A stretch of DNA of 64,000 bases from Paenirhizobium cremeum. Its GTDB lineage: Bacteria > Pseudomonadota > Alphaproteobacteria > Rhizobiales > Rhizobiaceae. Location: the NCBI RefSeq assembly GCF_022884085.1, contig NZ_JAGGCS010000014.1, forward strand, positions 32,804 through 96,803, given 5' to 3'. Below are positions 52,592 through 62,034 of the stretch, one piece after another (position 1 is the first letter of the stretch; the number at the start of each line of letters is the position of its first letter). Below the pieces are notes generated by a model. It was not told the origin of the DNA. It saw only the letters and a list, made by a program, of their open reading frames with translations, and ran no database searches. A program made the position numbers and the translations under genes.

Positions 52592-52774
52592 GACATCCTC
52601 CTCGGATGGGCTATCTAGCAAGCGGAAGACGAATTGGTCAAATTATTTGTCCACTTTTGACGCGCGCCAACATGCATTCCCGCGCAATCATGCTGCAGTG
52701 CGGCAAACCGACTGCTGACATCACCGCCTGACATTTGCTAAGGAGGTCGAGCAAAGGACACGGGGAGACGTTGG

Positions 52775-54046
52775 ATGTCCAAGGGGATTTTTGCATTTCC
52801 GGCAGCGCCGGAGCGGGCATTGGCGCTTGGGGAAATCCATGCGCGGCCCTATGCGCTGGTCAAGTCCTCGCGCGTCATCTTCCAGCTTGCCTTCATGATG
52901 GATGGGGGTTCAGGTGTGCATCACAGTGTCCTGACGGAGGTTTCGCGGGCCCGCGGTATCGCCCCGCCCGACAAGAACGCCCGCCATCACGCCATGCCCT
53001 GGGGACAGGGAACGCTGCGCTGGGAGCGCCACACAGAATTCTCCACATGGTTCTGGGACGGGCCGCTGCCGGAGAAATTCGGCGGGGAAGTTCCCTTTCA
53101 TCCGTTCGGCGACGGTTTTACGGCACCGGGGCTTCTGATGTCCGGCATCCGACTGGAAATCCGGCCGGAAAGCCCGGAAACGGATGAGGCGATGACCACC
53201 TTCGACCCGGCCAGCCTCTGTTACAGCCACCTGAAGAACGGGCAGGCTTCCGTGCTGACAGACTTCCGCCAGGACGGCGACGGGCTGACCCGCATCCTCC
53301 TGATCGACCGGAGCCTGACGGAAGCGGGGCGTGGCGCGCTCGTCCAGCGCCTGCTCGACATCGAGACATACAGGACGCTTGCCATGCTTGGCCTGCCGCT
53401 GGCGCAGACGCTTTCGCCCGATATCCGGCGCATTGAGGACGGTCTCACCGCCGTCACCCAGCAGATGAAGGTGCGGGCGCGCGCCGAAGCGGACAGCATC
53501 CTTGCCGATATCACCCGGCTTGCCGCCGAACTCGAAGCCAATGCGGCGCTCAGCCTCTATCGGTTCGGCGCCAGCCGCGCCTATGACGGCATCGTGGGCG
53601 AGCGCATCAAGACGCTCGATGAAACGCCGGTGCCCGGTTACGAGACGCTCGGTTCCTTCCTGGAGCGGCGGCTTGCGCCCGCCATGCGCACCTGCCAGTC
53701 GGTCGAGGAACGGCAGGCGAACCTCTCGCGGAAACTGTCGCGGGCGACGGGTCTTGTCAGAAGCTGGATCGACGTGGAGCTGGAGCGACAGAACTCCGAC
53801 CTTTTGAACACCATGAACCGGCGCGCCGAAATGCAGCTTCGCCTGCAGCAGACCGTCGAAGGCCTGTCGGTGGCGGCAATCTCCTATTACATCGTCGGTC
53901 TCGTCGGCTATGCGGCGAAGGCGATCGATCACGATCTTCTTCCGGTCGATCCCGCCGTCGTCACCGGCATTTCCGTGCCTTTCGCCGTGCTCGGCGTCTG
54001 GTGGGTGGTGCGGCGCATCCGCAAGAGCCATTTGGAGGGGCATTAG
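52775..54046 (+). CDS. DUF3422 family membrane-anchored protein
   Basis: 423 residues. The N-terminal EIHARPYALVKSSRVIFQLAFM and HTEFSTWFWDG match DUF3422. A long helical and coiled middle section ends in two transmembrane segments (about 368-388 and 395-415), with a basic RRIRKSHLEGH tail. The family is of unknown function; the layout recalls proteins that face the cytosol and are anchored at the C-terminus. GGGGAGACG precedes the ATG. Divergent from the lut regulator. Confidence 0.88.
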   Translation: MSKGIFAFPAAPERALALGEIHARPYALVKSSRVIFQLAFMMDGGSGVHHSVLTEVSRARGIAPPDKNARHHAMPWGQGTLRWERHTEFSTWFWDGPLPEKFGGEVPFHPFGDGFTAPGLLMSGIRLEIRPESPETDEAMTTFDPASLCYSHLKNGQASVLTDFRQDGDGLTRILLIDRSLTEAGRGALVQRLLDIETYRTLAMLGLPLAQTLSPDIRRIEDGLTAVTQQMKVRARAEADSILADITRLAAELEANAALSLYRFGASRAYDGIVGERIKTLDETPVPGYETLGSFLERRLAPAMRTCQSVEERQANLSRKLSRATGLVRSWIDVELERQNSDLLNTMNRRAEMQLRLQQTVEGLSVAAISYYIVGLVGYAAKAIDHDLLPVDPAVVTGISVPFAVLGVWWVVRRIRKSHLEGH

Positions 54047-54191
54047 GTCCTTCTTCCGCCAGGCTCCCGGCCACAGGAAGAATGAACGGAGAGCCTCGGC
54101 GGAGATTTTTTCTCACCCGATGGAACATTCCCCCGTTTTGCGCGTTCGTTTCCCGTTCTTGCGAAACGTAATTGCTCAGTAGGGGTTTCAT

Positions 54192-55523
54192 ATGGTGCTG
54201 GATGTTCACGAGACGCCGCGCATTGCGCTGGTCTCAACCCATGGCTATGTCGCCGCCCACCCGCCGCTTGGCGCCGCCGATACCGGCGGACAGGTCGTCT
54301 ATGTGCTGGAACTGGCGAAGAAGCTGGCGCAGCTCGGCCACAAGGTGGATATTTATACCCGCCGTTTCGAGGACCAGCCGGAAATCGACGTCGTCGACGA
54401 CGACGTCCGGGTGATCCGCATCCCCTGCGGCGGACGCGATTTCATCCCCAAGGAATATCTCCACCGCCATCTCAACGAATGGAACGAGAAGGCGCTACGC
54501 TATATCCGCCGGGAGGGGCTTTCCTACCTCTTCATCAACAGCCATTACTGGGATGCAGGGGTGGCCGGCCAGCGGCTCTCCGAAGCGCTCAATATTCCGC
54601 ATATCCACACACCGCATTCGCTCGGCCTCTGGAAAAAGCGGCAGATGGAGACCGACTATCCGGAACGCGCAGACAAATTCGAGCTGGAGTTCAATTTCAA
54701 GGAACGCATCCAGCACGAGCTGATCGTCTACCGAAGCTGTCAGTTGGTGATCGCAACGACGCCGATCCAGCTCGACATGCTGATCGAGGATTACGGGCTC
54801 GGCCGCAACCGTGTGCACATGATCCCGCCGGGTTACGATGACAACCGTTTCTACCCCGTGTCCGAATCCTCGCGCCAGATGATCCGCAACCGGCTCGGCT
54901 TTTCCGGCAAGACCGTTCTCGCGCTCGGGCGTCTTGCAACCAACAAGGGTTACGACCTGCTGATCGACGGCTTTTCGGTGCTGGCGGAGCGCGTGCCCGA
55001 GGCACGGCTGCGGCTGGCGCTCGGCGGCGAGAACATGGACCCGCAGGAAACCGCCATCCTTCAGAAACTCAAGGATCAGGTTGCGGCGCTCGGCCTTTCG
55101 GATCGCGTCGAATTCTCCAGCTTCATTCCGGACGAGGATCTGCCCGACTACTATCGCGCAGCCGATCTCTTCGTGCTGTCGAGCCGTTACGAACCTTTTG
55201 GCATGACCGCCGTCGAGGCCATGGCGAGCGGCACGCCGACCGTCGTCACCATCCATGGTGGGCTGTTCAGGGCGGTAAGCTATGGCCGCCACGCGCTGTT
55301 CGCCGACCCCTTCGACCGCGAGGATCTCGGCATCACCATGATGAAGCCGTTCAAGCATCCGCGGCTTTACGGTCGGCTTTCGCGCATGGGCGCCCACAAG
55401 GCGCGCAGTCTTTTCACCTGGACCGGCATTGCCCAGCAACTCGTGGCGCTGGTGGAAGGGCGCCCGGTGGCGCAGGCTCTCGACGAGGCCGACTGGGCCG
55501 AGCCCTGGAACGACGGCGACTGA
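54192..55523 (+). CDS. mfpsA: Mannosylfructose-phosphate synthase
   Basis: 443 residues of a GT4 glycosyltransferase. Donor-side motifs: STHGYVAAHPPLGAADTGGQVVYVLELA, HTPHSLGLWKK, RLATNKGYDLL and the catalytic E-x7-E region SRYEPFGMTAVEAMASG. The sequence ends EADWAEPWNDGD. From memory it is close to Agrobacterium MfpsA (about 454 residues), which makes mannosylfructose-6-phosphate from GDP-mannose and fructose-6-phosphate; sucrose-phosphate synthase is the nearest other possibility. AGGGG lies upstream. It is followed after one base by its phosphatase partner. Confidence 0.88.
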   Translation: MVLDVHETPRIALVSTHGYVAAHPPLGAADTGGQVVYVLELAKKLAQLGHKVDIYTRRFEDQPEIDVVDDDVRVIRIPCGGRDFIPKEYLHRHLNEWNEKALRYIRREGLSYLFINSHYWDAGVAGQRLSEALNIPHIHTPHSLGLWKKRQMETDYPERADKFELEFNFKERIQHELIVYRSCQLVIATTPIQLDMLIEDYGLGRNRVHMIPPGYDDNRFYPVSESSRQMIRNRLGFSGKTVLALGRLATNKGYDLLIDGFSVLAERVPEARLRLALGGENMDPQETAILQKLKDQVAALGLSDRVEFSSFIPDEDLPDYYRAADLFVLSSRYEPFGMTAVEAMASGTPTVVTIHGGLFRAVSYGRHALFADPFDREDLGITMMKPFKHPRLYGRLSRMGAHKARSLFTWTGIAQQLVALVEGRPVAQALDEADWAEPWNDGD

Positions 55524-55524
55524 C

Positions 55525-56313
55525 ATGCGTGTCCGCCTGTTCTCCGCCGACCTGGATGGCACGCTCGCCGGCGACCGCGAGGCGTCACGACGCTTCACCC
55601 GCTTTTGGGCGGGACTTGGCGCCGACCGGCGGCCGTTATTGGTCTACAATAGCGGGCGGCTGATCGATGACCTTCTCGCTTTCGTCGAGGAGGAGGAACT
55701 GCCCAGGGCGGATATCGCGATCGGAGGTGTCGGCACCATGCTTGCCGCAAATGGGCTGCCGGATATCGGCCACGCCTATGCCGAGGCGCTGGCCGCCTAC
55801 GGCTATGACGCCCTAAAGATCGAGAGGCTGGTTGCCGACCATCCCGGCATACGCCGCCAGCCGGACCGCTACCAGCACCGGTTCAAATCGAGCTGGTACC
55901 TCCATGACGCCGGCAAACAGGAGCTCGACGATATCAGGCGGCGGCTGAGCAAGGCGGGACTGGCGGTGCAGATCGTCTATTCGAGCAGCCGCGATCTCGA
56001 CATCCTGCCGGCCAATGCCGACAAGGGCGCAGCGCTCGGCTGGCTCTGCCGAAGGCTTGGTGTGGCCCCGGACGAGGTGGTTGTCGCCGGGGACACCGAC
56101 AACGACCGCAGCATGTTCCTGATGGAAGGCGTGCGCGGTATCATTCCGGCAAACGGCCTGGCCGAGCTGAAGTCCCTCGCCAGCGACCGAAATGCCGCAA
56201 TTTTCAACGCCCGAAAACCGACCGCCGACGGCGTGATCGAGGGGCTCATGCACTGGCGCGTCGGCGAGGTCGATGCGAAAACCGACCATCGCGGCGCCTC
56301 GGCCCAAACTTAG
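55525..56313 (+). CDS. mfppB: Mannosylfructose-phosphate phosphatase
   Basis: 262 residues of the sucrose-phosphate-phosphatase branch of HAD. Motif I FSADLDGTLAGD, motif II YNSGR, Lys in NADKGAALGWL, motif III VVAGDTDNDRSMF. It removes phosphate from mannosylfructose-6-phosphate to give the non-reducing disaccharide mannosylfructose, a compatible solute in Agrobacterium. One base separates it from mfpsA, so the pair is one operon. ATG 55525 is chosen by the family start; upstream codons overlap the synthase. Confidence 0.86.
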   Translation: MRVRLFSADLDGTLAGDREASRRFTRFWAGLGADRRPLLVYNSGRLIDDLLAFVEEEELPRADIAIGGVGTMLAANGLPDIGHAYAEALAAYGYDALKIERLVADHPGIRRQPDRYQHRFKSSWYLHDAGKQELDDIRRRLSKAGLAVQIVYSSSRDLDILPANADKGAALGWLCRRLGVAPDEVVVAGDTDNDRSMFLMEGVRGIIPANGLAELKSLASDRNAAIFNARKPTADGVIEGLMHWRVGEVDAKTDHRGASAQT

Positions 56314-56457
56314 CCGGGACTTGCCCCTAGTAGCGCTTGACGCGCATGTTCCCTTCCCCACCTATTAGGGTGAGTTTTGTCGCAATGATTCTCCTTTCTG
56401 TCAAAAAGGTGACATTTTCAGCGACAACAGAATGCAAGAGAACGGCAGAGAATCGAG

Positions 56458-56976
56458 GTGTCCGGTCCATTGACCATTGTCAGTCGTATAGCCAAAGAGG
56501 TGCAGCTCATGCTGCGGCGTCCGCCGAGACAGCAATATGCAGCAATCTGCTACCGCCTGCGCAAGAAACAGGCGGAACCCGAGGTGTTGCTTCTGACAAG
56601 CCGCGATACCGGACGGTGGGTCATCCCGAAGGGCTGGCCCATGGCGGGCAAGAAAAGCTATGCGGTCGCAGAGCGCGAAGCCTATGAGGAAGCCGGCGTA
56701 AAGGGCAAGGTTTCCGAGGAACCCATCGGCCATTACGACTACCACAAGGGTATGGACGGCGGGCTGAAGATCCTTTGCCGGGTCCAGGTGCACACGCTCG
56801 AGGTCAAGAACGTCCTCAAGGATTTCCCGGAAAAGGGCATGCGGCGCAGCGAGTGGGTGAACTGCGAAGAGGCGGCCGCGCGGGTTCGGGAACCGGAACT
56901 GAAGGTGCTGTTCCACAAATTCGCCCAGCAATTTTCCGGCGCCGCCGCGCCCACGGTCTCCCAGGCCGGCGAATAG
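56458..56976 (+). CDS. Nudix hydrolase (DIPP-like)
   Basis: 172 residues from a GTG start. The Nudix helix is GWPMAGKKSYAVAEREAYEEAGV. It keeps the REUxEExGU half, but the first Glu of GX5E is Lys. WVIPKGWPM and GRWVIPKG place it in the alphaproteobacterial DIPP-like group (diphosphoinositol polyphosphate or dinucleoside polyphosphate hydrolases). Substrate unknown. The start is not certain (no good ribosome site, alternatives at TTG 56470 or a later ATG). A PhoB box begins six bases after its stop. Confidence 0.82.
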   Translation: MSGPLTIVSRIAKEVQLMLRRPPRQQYAAICYRLRKKQAEPEVLLLTSRDTGRWVIPKGWPMAGKKSYAVAEREAYEEAGVKGKVSEEPIGHYDYHKGMDGGLKILCRVQVHTLEVKNVLKDFPEKGMRRSEWVNCEEAAARVREPELKVLFHKFAQQFSGAAAPTVSQAGE

Positions 56977-56981
56977 TCAGA

Positions 56982-56999
56982 CTGTCACAAAACTGTCAT
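56982..56999 (+). promoter_or_regulatory. Pho box (PhoB binding site) before the PiT gene
   Basis: CTGTCAC-AAAA-CTGTCAT, two 7-base direct repeats at 11-base period. This matches the rhizobial Pho box consensus CTGTCAT-N4-CTGTCAT at 13 of 14 repeat positions. It lies 160 bases before the phosphate transporter gene, so that gene is probably a PhoB target. Confidence 0.9.
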
Positions 57000-57158
57000 A
57001 TTGAATTGGCCGGCCTTTGCTAATAGCAACGGTGAAAAGACGCCTTGCGCGCACGACAAAAGGCTCTTTCACGGGGAACGAAGAAGCAGGCTGCAGGACG
57101 AGGCTTTCGCCCATATTCACACGGACGGCCTGCCGCCAGAAAGGAACGACATCGACCG

Positions 57159-58664
57159 ATGGCCAAGGCACCGCCAACGCTCGTCAAGCCGACGCTCGAC
57201 AAGGATCTCGACAAGGTCACCTATGTCGAGCAGGCGACGCAACAGGTGTCGCGACGGATCGTTCCCCTCGGCATCGGCCTGCTCTTCCTTGTGGTCGCCA
57301 CCCTCCTTTCCGGCGCCTATGTCACCGGCCAGCCGGGCTCTGCCCTGGTGATCGCGGCCTCCGCCATCGGCGCCTACATGGCGATGAACATCGGTGCGAA
57401 CGACGTCACCAACAATGTCGGCGCGGCCGTGGGTTCGCGGGCCATTCCGCTTGCCGGCGCGCTGGCGCTTGCCGCGGTCTGCGAGATTGCCGGCGCCATG
57501 ATCGCGGGCGGCAACGTCATCTCGACCATCTCGGAAGGCATCCTCGCTCCCGACAGCATCGAGGTGCCGCAAGCCTTCTCCTTCGCCATGATGTCCGCGC
57601 TCCTTGCCGCGGCTCTCTGGATCAACATCGCCACCTGGGCGAATGCGCCGGTCTCCACCACCCACTCGATCGTCGGAGCCGTCATGGGCGCCGGTGTCGC
57701 GGCCGGCGGATTTTCCGCCGTCGACTGGGGTTCGCTGGTCGGCATCACGGCGAGCTGGATGCTGTCGCCGCTGCTCGGGGGTGCAATCGCCGCGCTGATC
57801 CTTTACTTCATCGAGGAATTCATCACCTATCGCGAGGACAAGATCGCTGCCGCCCGACGCTGGGTGCCGGTGCTGATCGGGATCATGACGGGCGCCTTCG
57901 CCACCTATCTCACGATCAAGGGCATCGGTCAGGTATTCGACGTGGAAAGCACCGAGGCATTGCTGCTCGGCCTTACCTGCGGCCTTGTCGCCTGGATCGG
58001 CAGCATTCCGCTGATCCGTTTCCAATCGGACGGACTGGAAAACCGCAACCAGTCGCTGCGCAAGCTCTTCCGCCTGCCGCTCGTCTTCTCCGCGGCGCTG
58101 CTCTCCTTCGCCCATGGGGCCAACGACGTGGCCAATGCGATCGGTCCGGTGGTCGCCATTGTGCATGCAACGCGGGCGCAGGAAATCGCCGCCGCCATCG
58201 CGGCGCCGTCCTGGGTGACGGCCATCGGCGCCTTCGGCATCTCGATGGGCCTCCTTCTCTATGGCCCGCGCCTCATCCGCCTCGTTGGCGAGCAGATCAC
58301 AAAGCTCAATCCGATGCGGGCTTACTGCGTATCGTTGTCGGCGGCGATCACGGTCATCCTCGCCTCCTGGTTCGGCCTTCCGGTAAGCTCGACGCACATC
58401 GCGGTCGGCGCCGTCTTCGGCGTGGGTTTCTTCCGCGAATGGTACACCAGGCATTCACAACGGCGCGTCGAATACATGCGGATGAAGGCGAGCCACTGGG
58501 AGATCGAGGATACGCGCGAACGCGACCCGGACGAGACACGCCGCCGCCTGCTCGTGCGCCGATCGCACCTGCTCAGCATCATCGCGGCATGGAGCATCAC
58601 GCTTCCGGTCTCGGCGCTACTTGCGGCATTCATCTACTGGGTTATGTTCCAGCTCTTTCTGTAA
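57159..58664 (+). CDS. pit: Inorganic phosphate transporter, PiT family
   Basis: 501 residues with about ten transmembrane segments. The duplicated PiT signature is present twice: GANDVTNNVGAAVGSRA and GANDVANAIGPVVAI. APVSTTHSIVGAVMGAG and PVSSTHIAVGAVFGVG are the matching second motifs. It imports metal-phosphate by symport. ATG 57159 (MAKAPPTL) opens the family N-terminus with AAGGAA upstream. The Pho box shows control by PhoB; in Sinorhizobium the related Pit system is repressed by PhoB under phosphate starvation. No DUF47 partner gene is beside it here. Confidence 0.93.
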   Translation: MAKAPPTLVKPTLDKDLDKVTYVEQATQQVSRRIVPLGIGLLFLVVATLLSGAYVTGQPGSALVIAASAIGAYMAMNIGANDVTNNVGAAVGSRAIPLAGALALAAVCEIAGAMIAGGNVISTISEGILAPDSIEVPQAFSFAMMSALLAAALWINIATWANAPVSTTHSIVGAVMGAGVAAGGFSAVDWGSLVGITASWMLSPLLGGAIAALILYFIEEFITYREDKIAAARRWVPVLIGIMTGAFATYLTIKGIGQVFDVESTEALLLGLTCGLVAWIGSIPLIRFQSDGLENRNQSLRKLFRLPLVFSAALLSFAHGANDVANAIGPVVAIVHATRAQEIAAAIAAPSWVTAIGAFGISMGLLLYGPRLIRLVGEQITKLNPMRAYCVSLSAAITVILASWFGLPVSSTHIAVGAVFGVGFFREWYTRHSQRRVEYMRMKASHWEIEDTRERDPDETRRRLLVRRSHLLSIIAAWSITLPVSALLAAFIYWVMFQLFL

Positions 58665-58679
58665 GCAACGGAACGAGAT

Positions 58680-59417
58680 ATGCGCGCGAATTACCGGATG
58701 CAGCGACTGTTCGTCGAAAGCGATATCAGGCCCGATCGCGGCTTCGAGGCGACATCCGACCAGTTCAACTACCTCGCCAACGTCCTGCGGCTGACCGAGG
58801 ATGCCGAGATCCTTGTATTCAACGGTCGCGATGGAGAATGGAAGACGAAGCTTACCTTTCCATCGCGAAAGAAGATCGTTCTTCTTCCCGTCGAGCAGAC
58901 TCGTCCGCAACCCGAGGAATGCGATCTGCATTTCCTCTTTGCGCCGCTCAAGGTCGGTCGCATGGACTATCTGGTGCAGAAGGCGGTGGAGATGGGGGCA
59001 GGCCGGCTGCAGCCGGTGATGACCCAGCACGTACAGGGCAAGATCACCAGTCTCGAACGGCTTCAGGCCAATGCCGTCGAGGCCGCCGAGCAATGCGGTA
59101 TCCTCGCCATTCCGAGAGTTGCCGAGCCGCAGCGGCTGAAGGACCTGCTTGAACGCTGGCCGGCGGAACGCCGGATCATCTATTGCGACGAAGACAGTTC
59201 CACTCAGAACCCCCTGCCGGGACTTGCCGGCATCGAGGAAAGGCAGCTCGCGGTGCTGGTCGGCCCGGAAGGCGGTTTCTCGGAGGAGGAACGCGCGTTG
59301 CTTCGCGGCCTGCCCTTCGTGACCGCCATTCCGCTCGGGCCCCGTATCCTCAGAGCCGACACGGCGGCCGTCGCAGCGCTTGCCGTGGTGCAGGCCGCGA
59401 TCGGCGACTGGCGATAA
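58680..59417 (+). CDS. rsmE: 16S rRNA (uracil1498-N3)-methyltransferase RsmE
   Basis: 245 residues; methylates U1498 of 16S rRNA. SPOUT-class knot motifs are present: VQKAVEMGAGRLQPVMT, LVGPEGGFSEEE, and PLGPRILRADTAAVAAL. The N-terminal PUA-like part carries LANVLRLTEDAEI. It starts 16 bases after the PiT gene in the same direction. Confidence 0.95.
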   Translation: MRANYRMQRLFVESDIRPDRGFEATSDQFNYLANVLRLTEDAEILVFNGRDGEWKTKLTFPSRKKIVLLPVEQTRPQPEECDLHFLFAPLKVGRMDYLVQKAVEMGAGRLQPVMTQHVQGKITSLERLQANAVEAAEQCGILAIPRVAEPQRLKDLLERWPAERRIIYCDEDSSTQNPLPGLAGIEERQLAVLVGPEGGFSEEERALLRGLPFVTAIPLGPRILRADTAAVAALAVVQAAIGDWR

Positions 59418-59575
59418 CATGACGAAACGCAAGTACGAGACGCAGACGGTATCGCGGATCTATTTTTTTGAGCAGCCGTTGAGAGATTTTTTCTTGCGCC
59501 GTCCTGAAATCCAGTCCAATCACCTTGCCCAATGGACCGGTGCGCGTGCCGGCAAGACCCGATAAGGTTTACTCG

Positions 59576-60949
59576 ATGGCTCGTGATACCACCGACCATA
59601 CCCCCCTCACCTCGGTTGAGGAAATGGCCGAATACCTTGCCTCCGGCAACAAGCCGAAGGAAGCGTTCCGGATCGGGACGGAACACGAGAAATTCGTCTT
59701 CTTCCGGGCGGATAACGCGCCCGTCCCCTATTTCGGCGAGGCCAGCATTTCCGCATTGCTGAAGGGCATGCAGCAAAAGCTCGGCTGGGAACCGATCATG
59801 GACGGCGAGAACATCATCGGCCTCGGCGAGCCCACAGGCATGGGTGCGATCTCCATCGAGCCCGGCGGCCAGTTCGAACTGTCCGGCGCGCCGCTCGAGA
59901 CGATCCATGAAACCTGCGTCGAATCGAACCGGCATCTTGCGACCCTGCGCGAAATCGCCGAGCCGATGGGCATCCGTTTTCTCGGCATCGGCGGCAGTCC
60001 GAAGTGGACCCTTGCAGAAACGCCGCGCATGCCGAAGTCGCGCTACGAGATCATGACGCGCTACATGCCCAAGGTCGGCAGCCACGGCCTCGACATGATG
60101 TATCGCACCTGCACCATCCAGGTGAACCTCGACTTCTCCTCGGAAGCCGACATGCGCCGCAAGATGCGCGTCGGCATGAGGCTGCAGCCGCTGGCGACTG
60201 CGCTGTTTGCCTCCTCCCCCTTCACCGAGGGCAAGCCGAACGGACTGCTTTCCTGGCGCGGTGAAATCTGGCGCGACACCGACAACGCCCGCGCCGGCAT
60301 CCTGCCCTTCTCACTCTCCGACGATTTCGGTTTCGGCGACTATGTGGAATGGGCGCTCGACGTGCCCATGTATTTTGTGGTTCGCGACGGACGCTACCAT
60401 GATTGCACCCACATCACCTTCCGCCAGTTCATGGCCGGCGCGCTGAAGGGCGAACTGACCGAATGGGAACCGACACTCGGGGACTGGACGAACCACCTGT
60501 CGACGCTGTTCCCCGATGTGCGGCTGAAGCGCTTCCTCGAAATGCGTGGCGCCGATGGCGGCCCCTGGCGCCGCATCTGTGCGCTGCCGGCCTTCTGGGT
60601 CGGCCTGCTTTATGACGAAGGCGCGCTCGAGGCCGCCGATGAATTGACGCGCGAATGGGATTTCGCGGCGGTGAACGCGCTGCGCGACGCCGTTCCGGTT
60701 CAGGGGCTGAAGGTGGAGATTGCCGGCCGTAGCCTTTTCGACGTGGCGCGCGACGTGGTCGGCCTTTCGAGCCAGGGCCTGAAAGCCCGGGCGCGGCTGA
60801 ACGGCGAAGGCCAGGACGAAAGCATCTTCCTCAACTCGCTCGAGGAGGTTCTGGCCAAGAAGACGACACTCGCGGAGGATCTGCTTTCGCTCTATCACGG
60901 ACGCTGGAACGGCGAGATCGATCGCGTATTCGAGGAATTCCAGTACTGA
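59576..60949 (+). CDS. gshA: Glutamate-cysteine ligase, plant/alphaproteobacterial type
   Basis: 457 residues; first step of glutathione synthesis. Motifs RIGTEHEKFVFF, SIEPGGQFELSGAPL, PKSRYEIMTRYMP and TCTIQVNLDFSSEADMRRK are those of the GshA group shared by plants and alphaproteobacteria, unlike the E. coli enzyme. In plants this type is redox-controlled through disulfides; whether that holds here is not shown. AAGG lies before ATG 59576; an in-frame codon at 59525 adds a leader without family match. Confidence 0.95.
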   Translation: MARDTTDHTPLTSVEEMAEYLASGNKPKEAFRIGTEHEKFVFFRADNAPVPYFGEASISALLKGMQQKLGWEPIMDGENIIGLGEPTGMGAISIEPGGQFELSGAPLETIHETCVESNRHLATLREIAEPMGIRFLGIGGSPKWTLAETPRMPKSRYEIMTRYMPKVGSHGLDMMYRTCTIQVNLDFSSEADMRRKMRVGMRLQPLATALFASSPFTEGKPNGLLSWRGEIWRDTDNARAGILPFSLSDDFGFGDYVEWALDVPMYFVVRDGRYHDCTHITFRQFMAGALKGELTEWEPTLGDWTNHLSTLFPDVRLKRFLEMRGADGGPWRRICALPAFWVGLLYDEGALEAADELTREWDFAAVNALRDAVPVQGLKVEIAGRSLFDVARDVVGLSSQGLKARARLNGEGQDESIFLNSLEEVLAKKTTLAEDLLSLYHGRWNGEIDRVFEEFQY

Positions 60950-61114
60950 TCCTTTCGCCGCCCCTCCCCGGCGGCGACATGACGCATGCAAATGGCGGCC
61001 TTCACGGCGAAAATAGCTGTGGCCCCGTTGCGGCTTCGGCAAAAACCGGTTTTCGACTGTCATTTTCCCGCTATAGTGGCTGCAATGCGTTGAAAGCACG
61101 GGGGAACGACGCCG

Positions 61115-62026
61115 ATGTTGCCACTTTTCGAGATGATGCTGCAGGCGCAGAACGGCATGGCGATGGAAGCCATGGCCAAGCAGTTCAATCTGGCGCAGGA
61201 GCAGGCGGCGAAAGCGGTTGCGGCCCTGATGCCGGCGTTTTCCTCGGGCTTCAAGCGGAACGTCACCAACCCTTATGACTTTTCCGCGCTGTTCGGCGCC
61301 ATGGCCTCCGGCAATTATGCCAAGTATTTCGAGGACATGAGCAAAGCGTTTACGCCGCAGGGCATCGACGACGGCAATCAGGTGCTGGAAAAGCTCTTCG
61401 GCTCCAAAGAGGTTTCGCGGGCTATCGCCGCGCAGGCCGCGCAGTTCACGGGCATCGGCCAGGATATCCTGAAGCAGATGATGCCGGCGATGGCCGACAC
61501 AATCATGGGCGGCCTGTTCAAGCAGACCACCGGACAGTTGACGGACACCAACATCTTTGCGGGAACCCCGATGGGGGCGATGATCCAGCAATGGCTGGAA
61601 AGCACGGGATTCCAGCCCAAGGCGCAGCCCAAGCCGCAACCGAACCTCTTCGACAATCCCTTCACCCGCGCCTTCCAGGAGATGATGGGCGCGGCCGCGC
61701 CGAAGCCCCAGCCAGCACCGACCGCCGCCAACCCCTTCTTCGACAATCCCTTCGCCAAGGCTTTTCAGGACATGATAGCCGGCATGCAGGGCGGTGGCGA
61801 GGCGCCGGCAGCCAAGCCGCAGGCCGGAACGGCCAAGCCGCAGGAGGAGCCGCAGCCGACATCGCAGGCGACCGCCAACCTCAACGAGATGATAAACGTC
61901 ATGTTCGACAGCGGGCTTGAGGTGCAGAAAAGCTATCAGAAGAGCATGGAACAGATCTTCGACAGCTATCTCGCTGCTTCCAAGACGCCGACGCCCGAGG
62001 CTTCCCCGGACGCTCCCAAGGGCTAA
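61115..62026 (+). CDS. DUF937 protein with repeated DNPF motifs
   Basis: 303 residues. The N-terminal half is DUF937: AKQFNLAQEQAAKAVAALMPAFSSGFKRN, then LFGSKEVSRAIAAQAAQFTGIG and MMPAMADTIMGG. From about 170 it is Pro/Gln/Ala-rich with two near-copies of a segment, LFDNPFTRAFQEMMG and FFDNPFAKAFQDMIAG, 30 residues apart (D180 and D210). A C-terminal helical part (NEMINVMFDSGLEVQKSYQKSMEQIF) has a phasin-like feel but is too short to name. Function unknown. GGGGGA precedes ATG 61115. Convergent with a GNAT gene 8 bases away. Confidence 0.78.
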   Translation: MLPLFEMMLQAQNGMAMEAMAKQFNLAQEQAAKAVAALMPAFSSGFKRNVTNPYDFSALFGAMASGNYAKYFEDMSKAFTPQGIDDGNQVLEKLFGSKEVSRAIAAQAAQFTGIGQDILKQMMPAMADTIMGGLFKQTTGQLTDTNIFAGTPMGAMIQQWLESTGFQPKAQPKPQPNLFDNPFTRAFQEMMGAAAPKPQPAPTAANPFFDNPFAKAFQDMIAGMQGGGEAPAAKPQAGTAKPQEEPQPTSQATANLNEMINVMFDSGLEVQKSYQKSMEQIFDSYLAASKTPTPEASPDAPKG

Positions 62027-62034
62027 GACCGTTT

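Noticed and set aside
57017..59152. Plus-strand open frame of 711 codons across the PiT and rsmE genes
   Set aside because: It is an alternate frame of the PiT gene, rich in Arg, His, Gly and Pro with no domain; PiT has full family signatures in another frame.
60957..60978. Hairpin CGCCGCC/GGCGGCG after gshA as a terminator
   Set aside because: Followed by ACATGACG without T-run; may be chance in GC-rich DNA.
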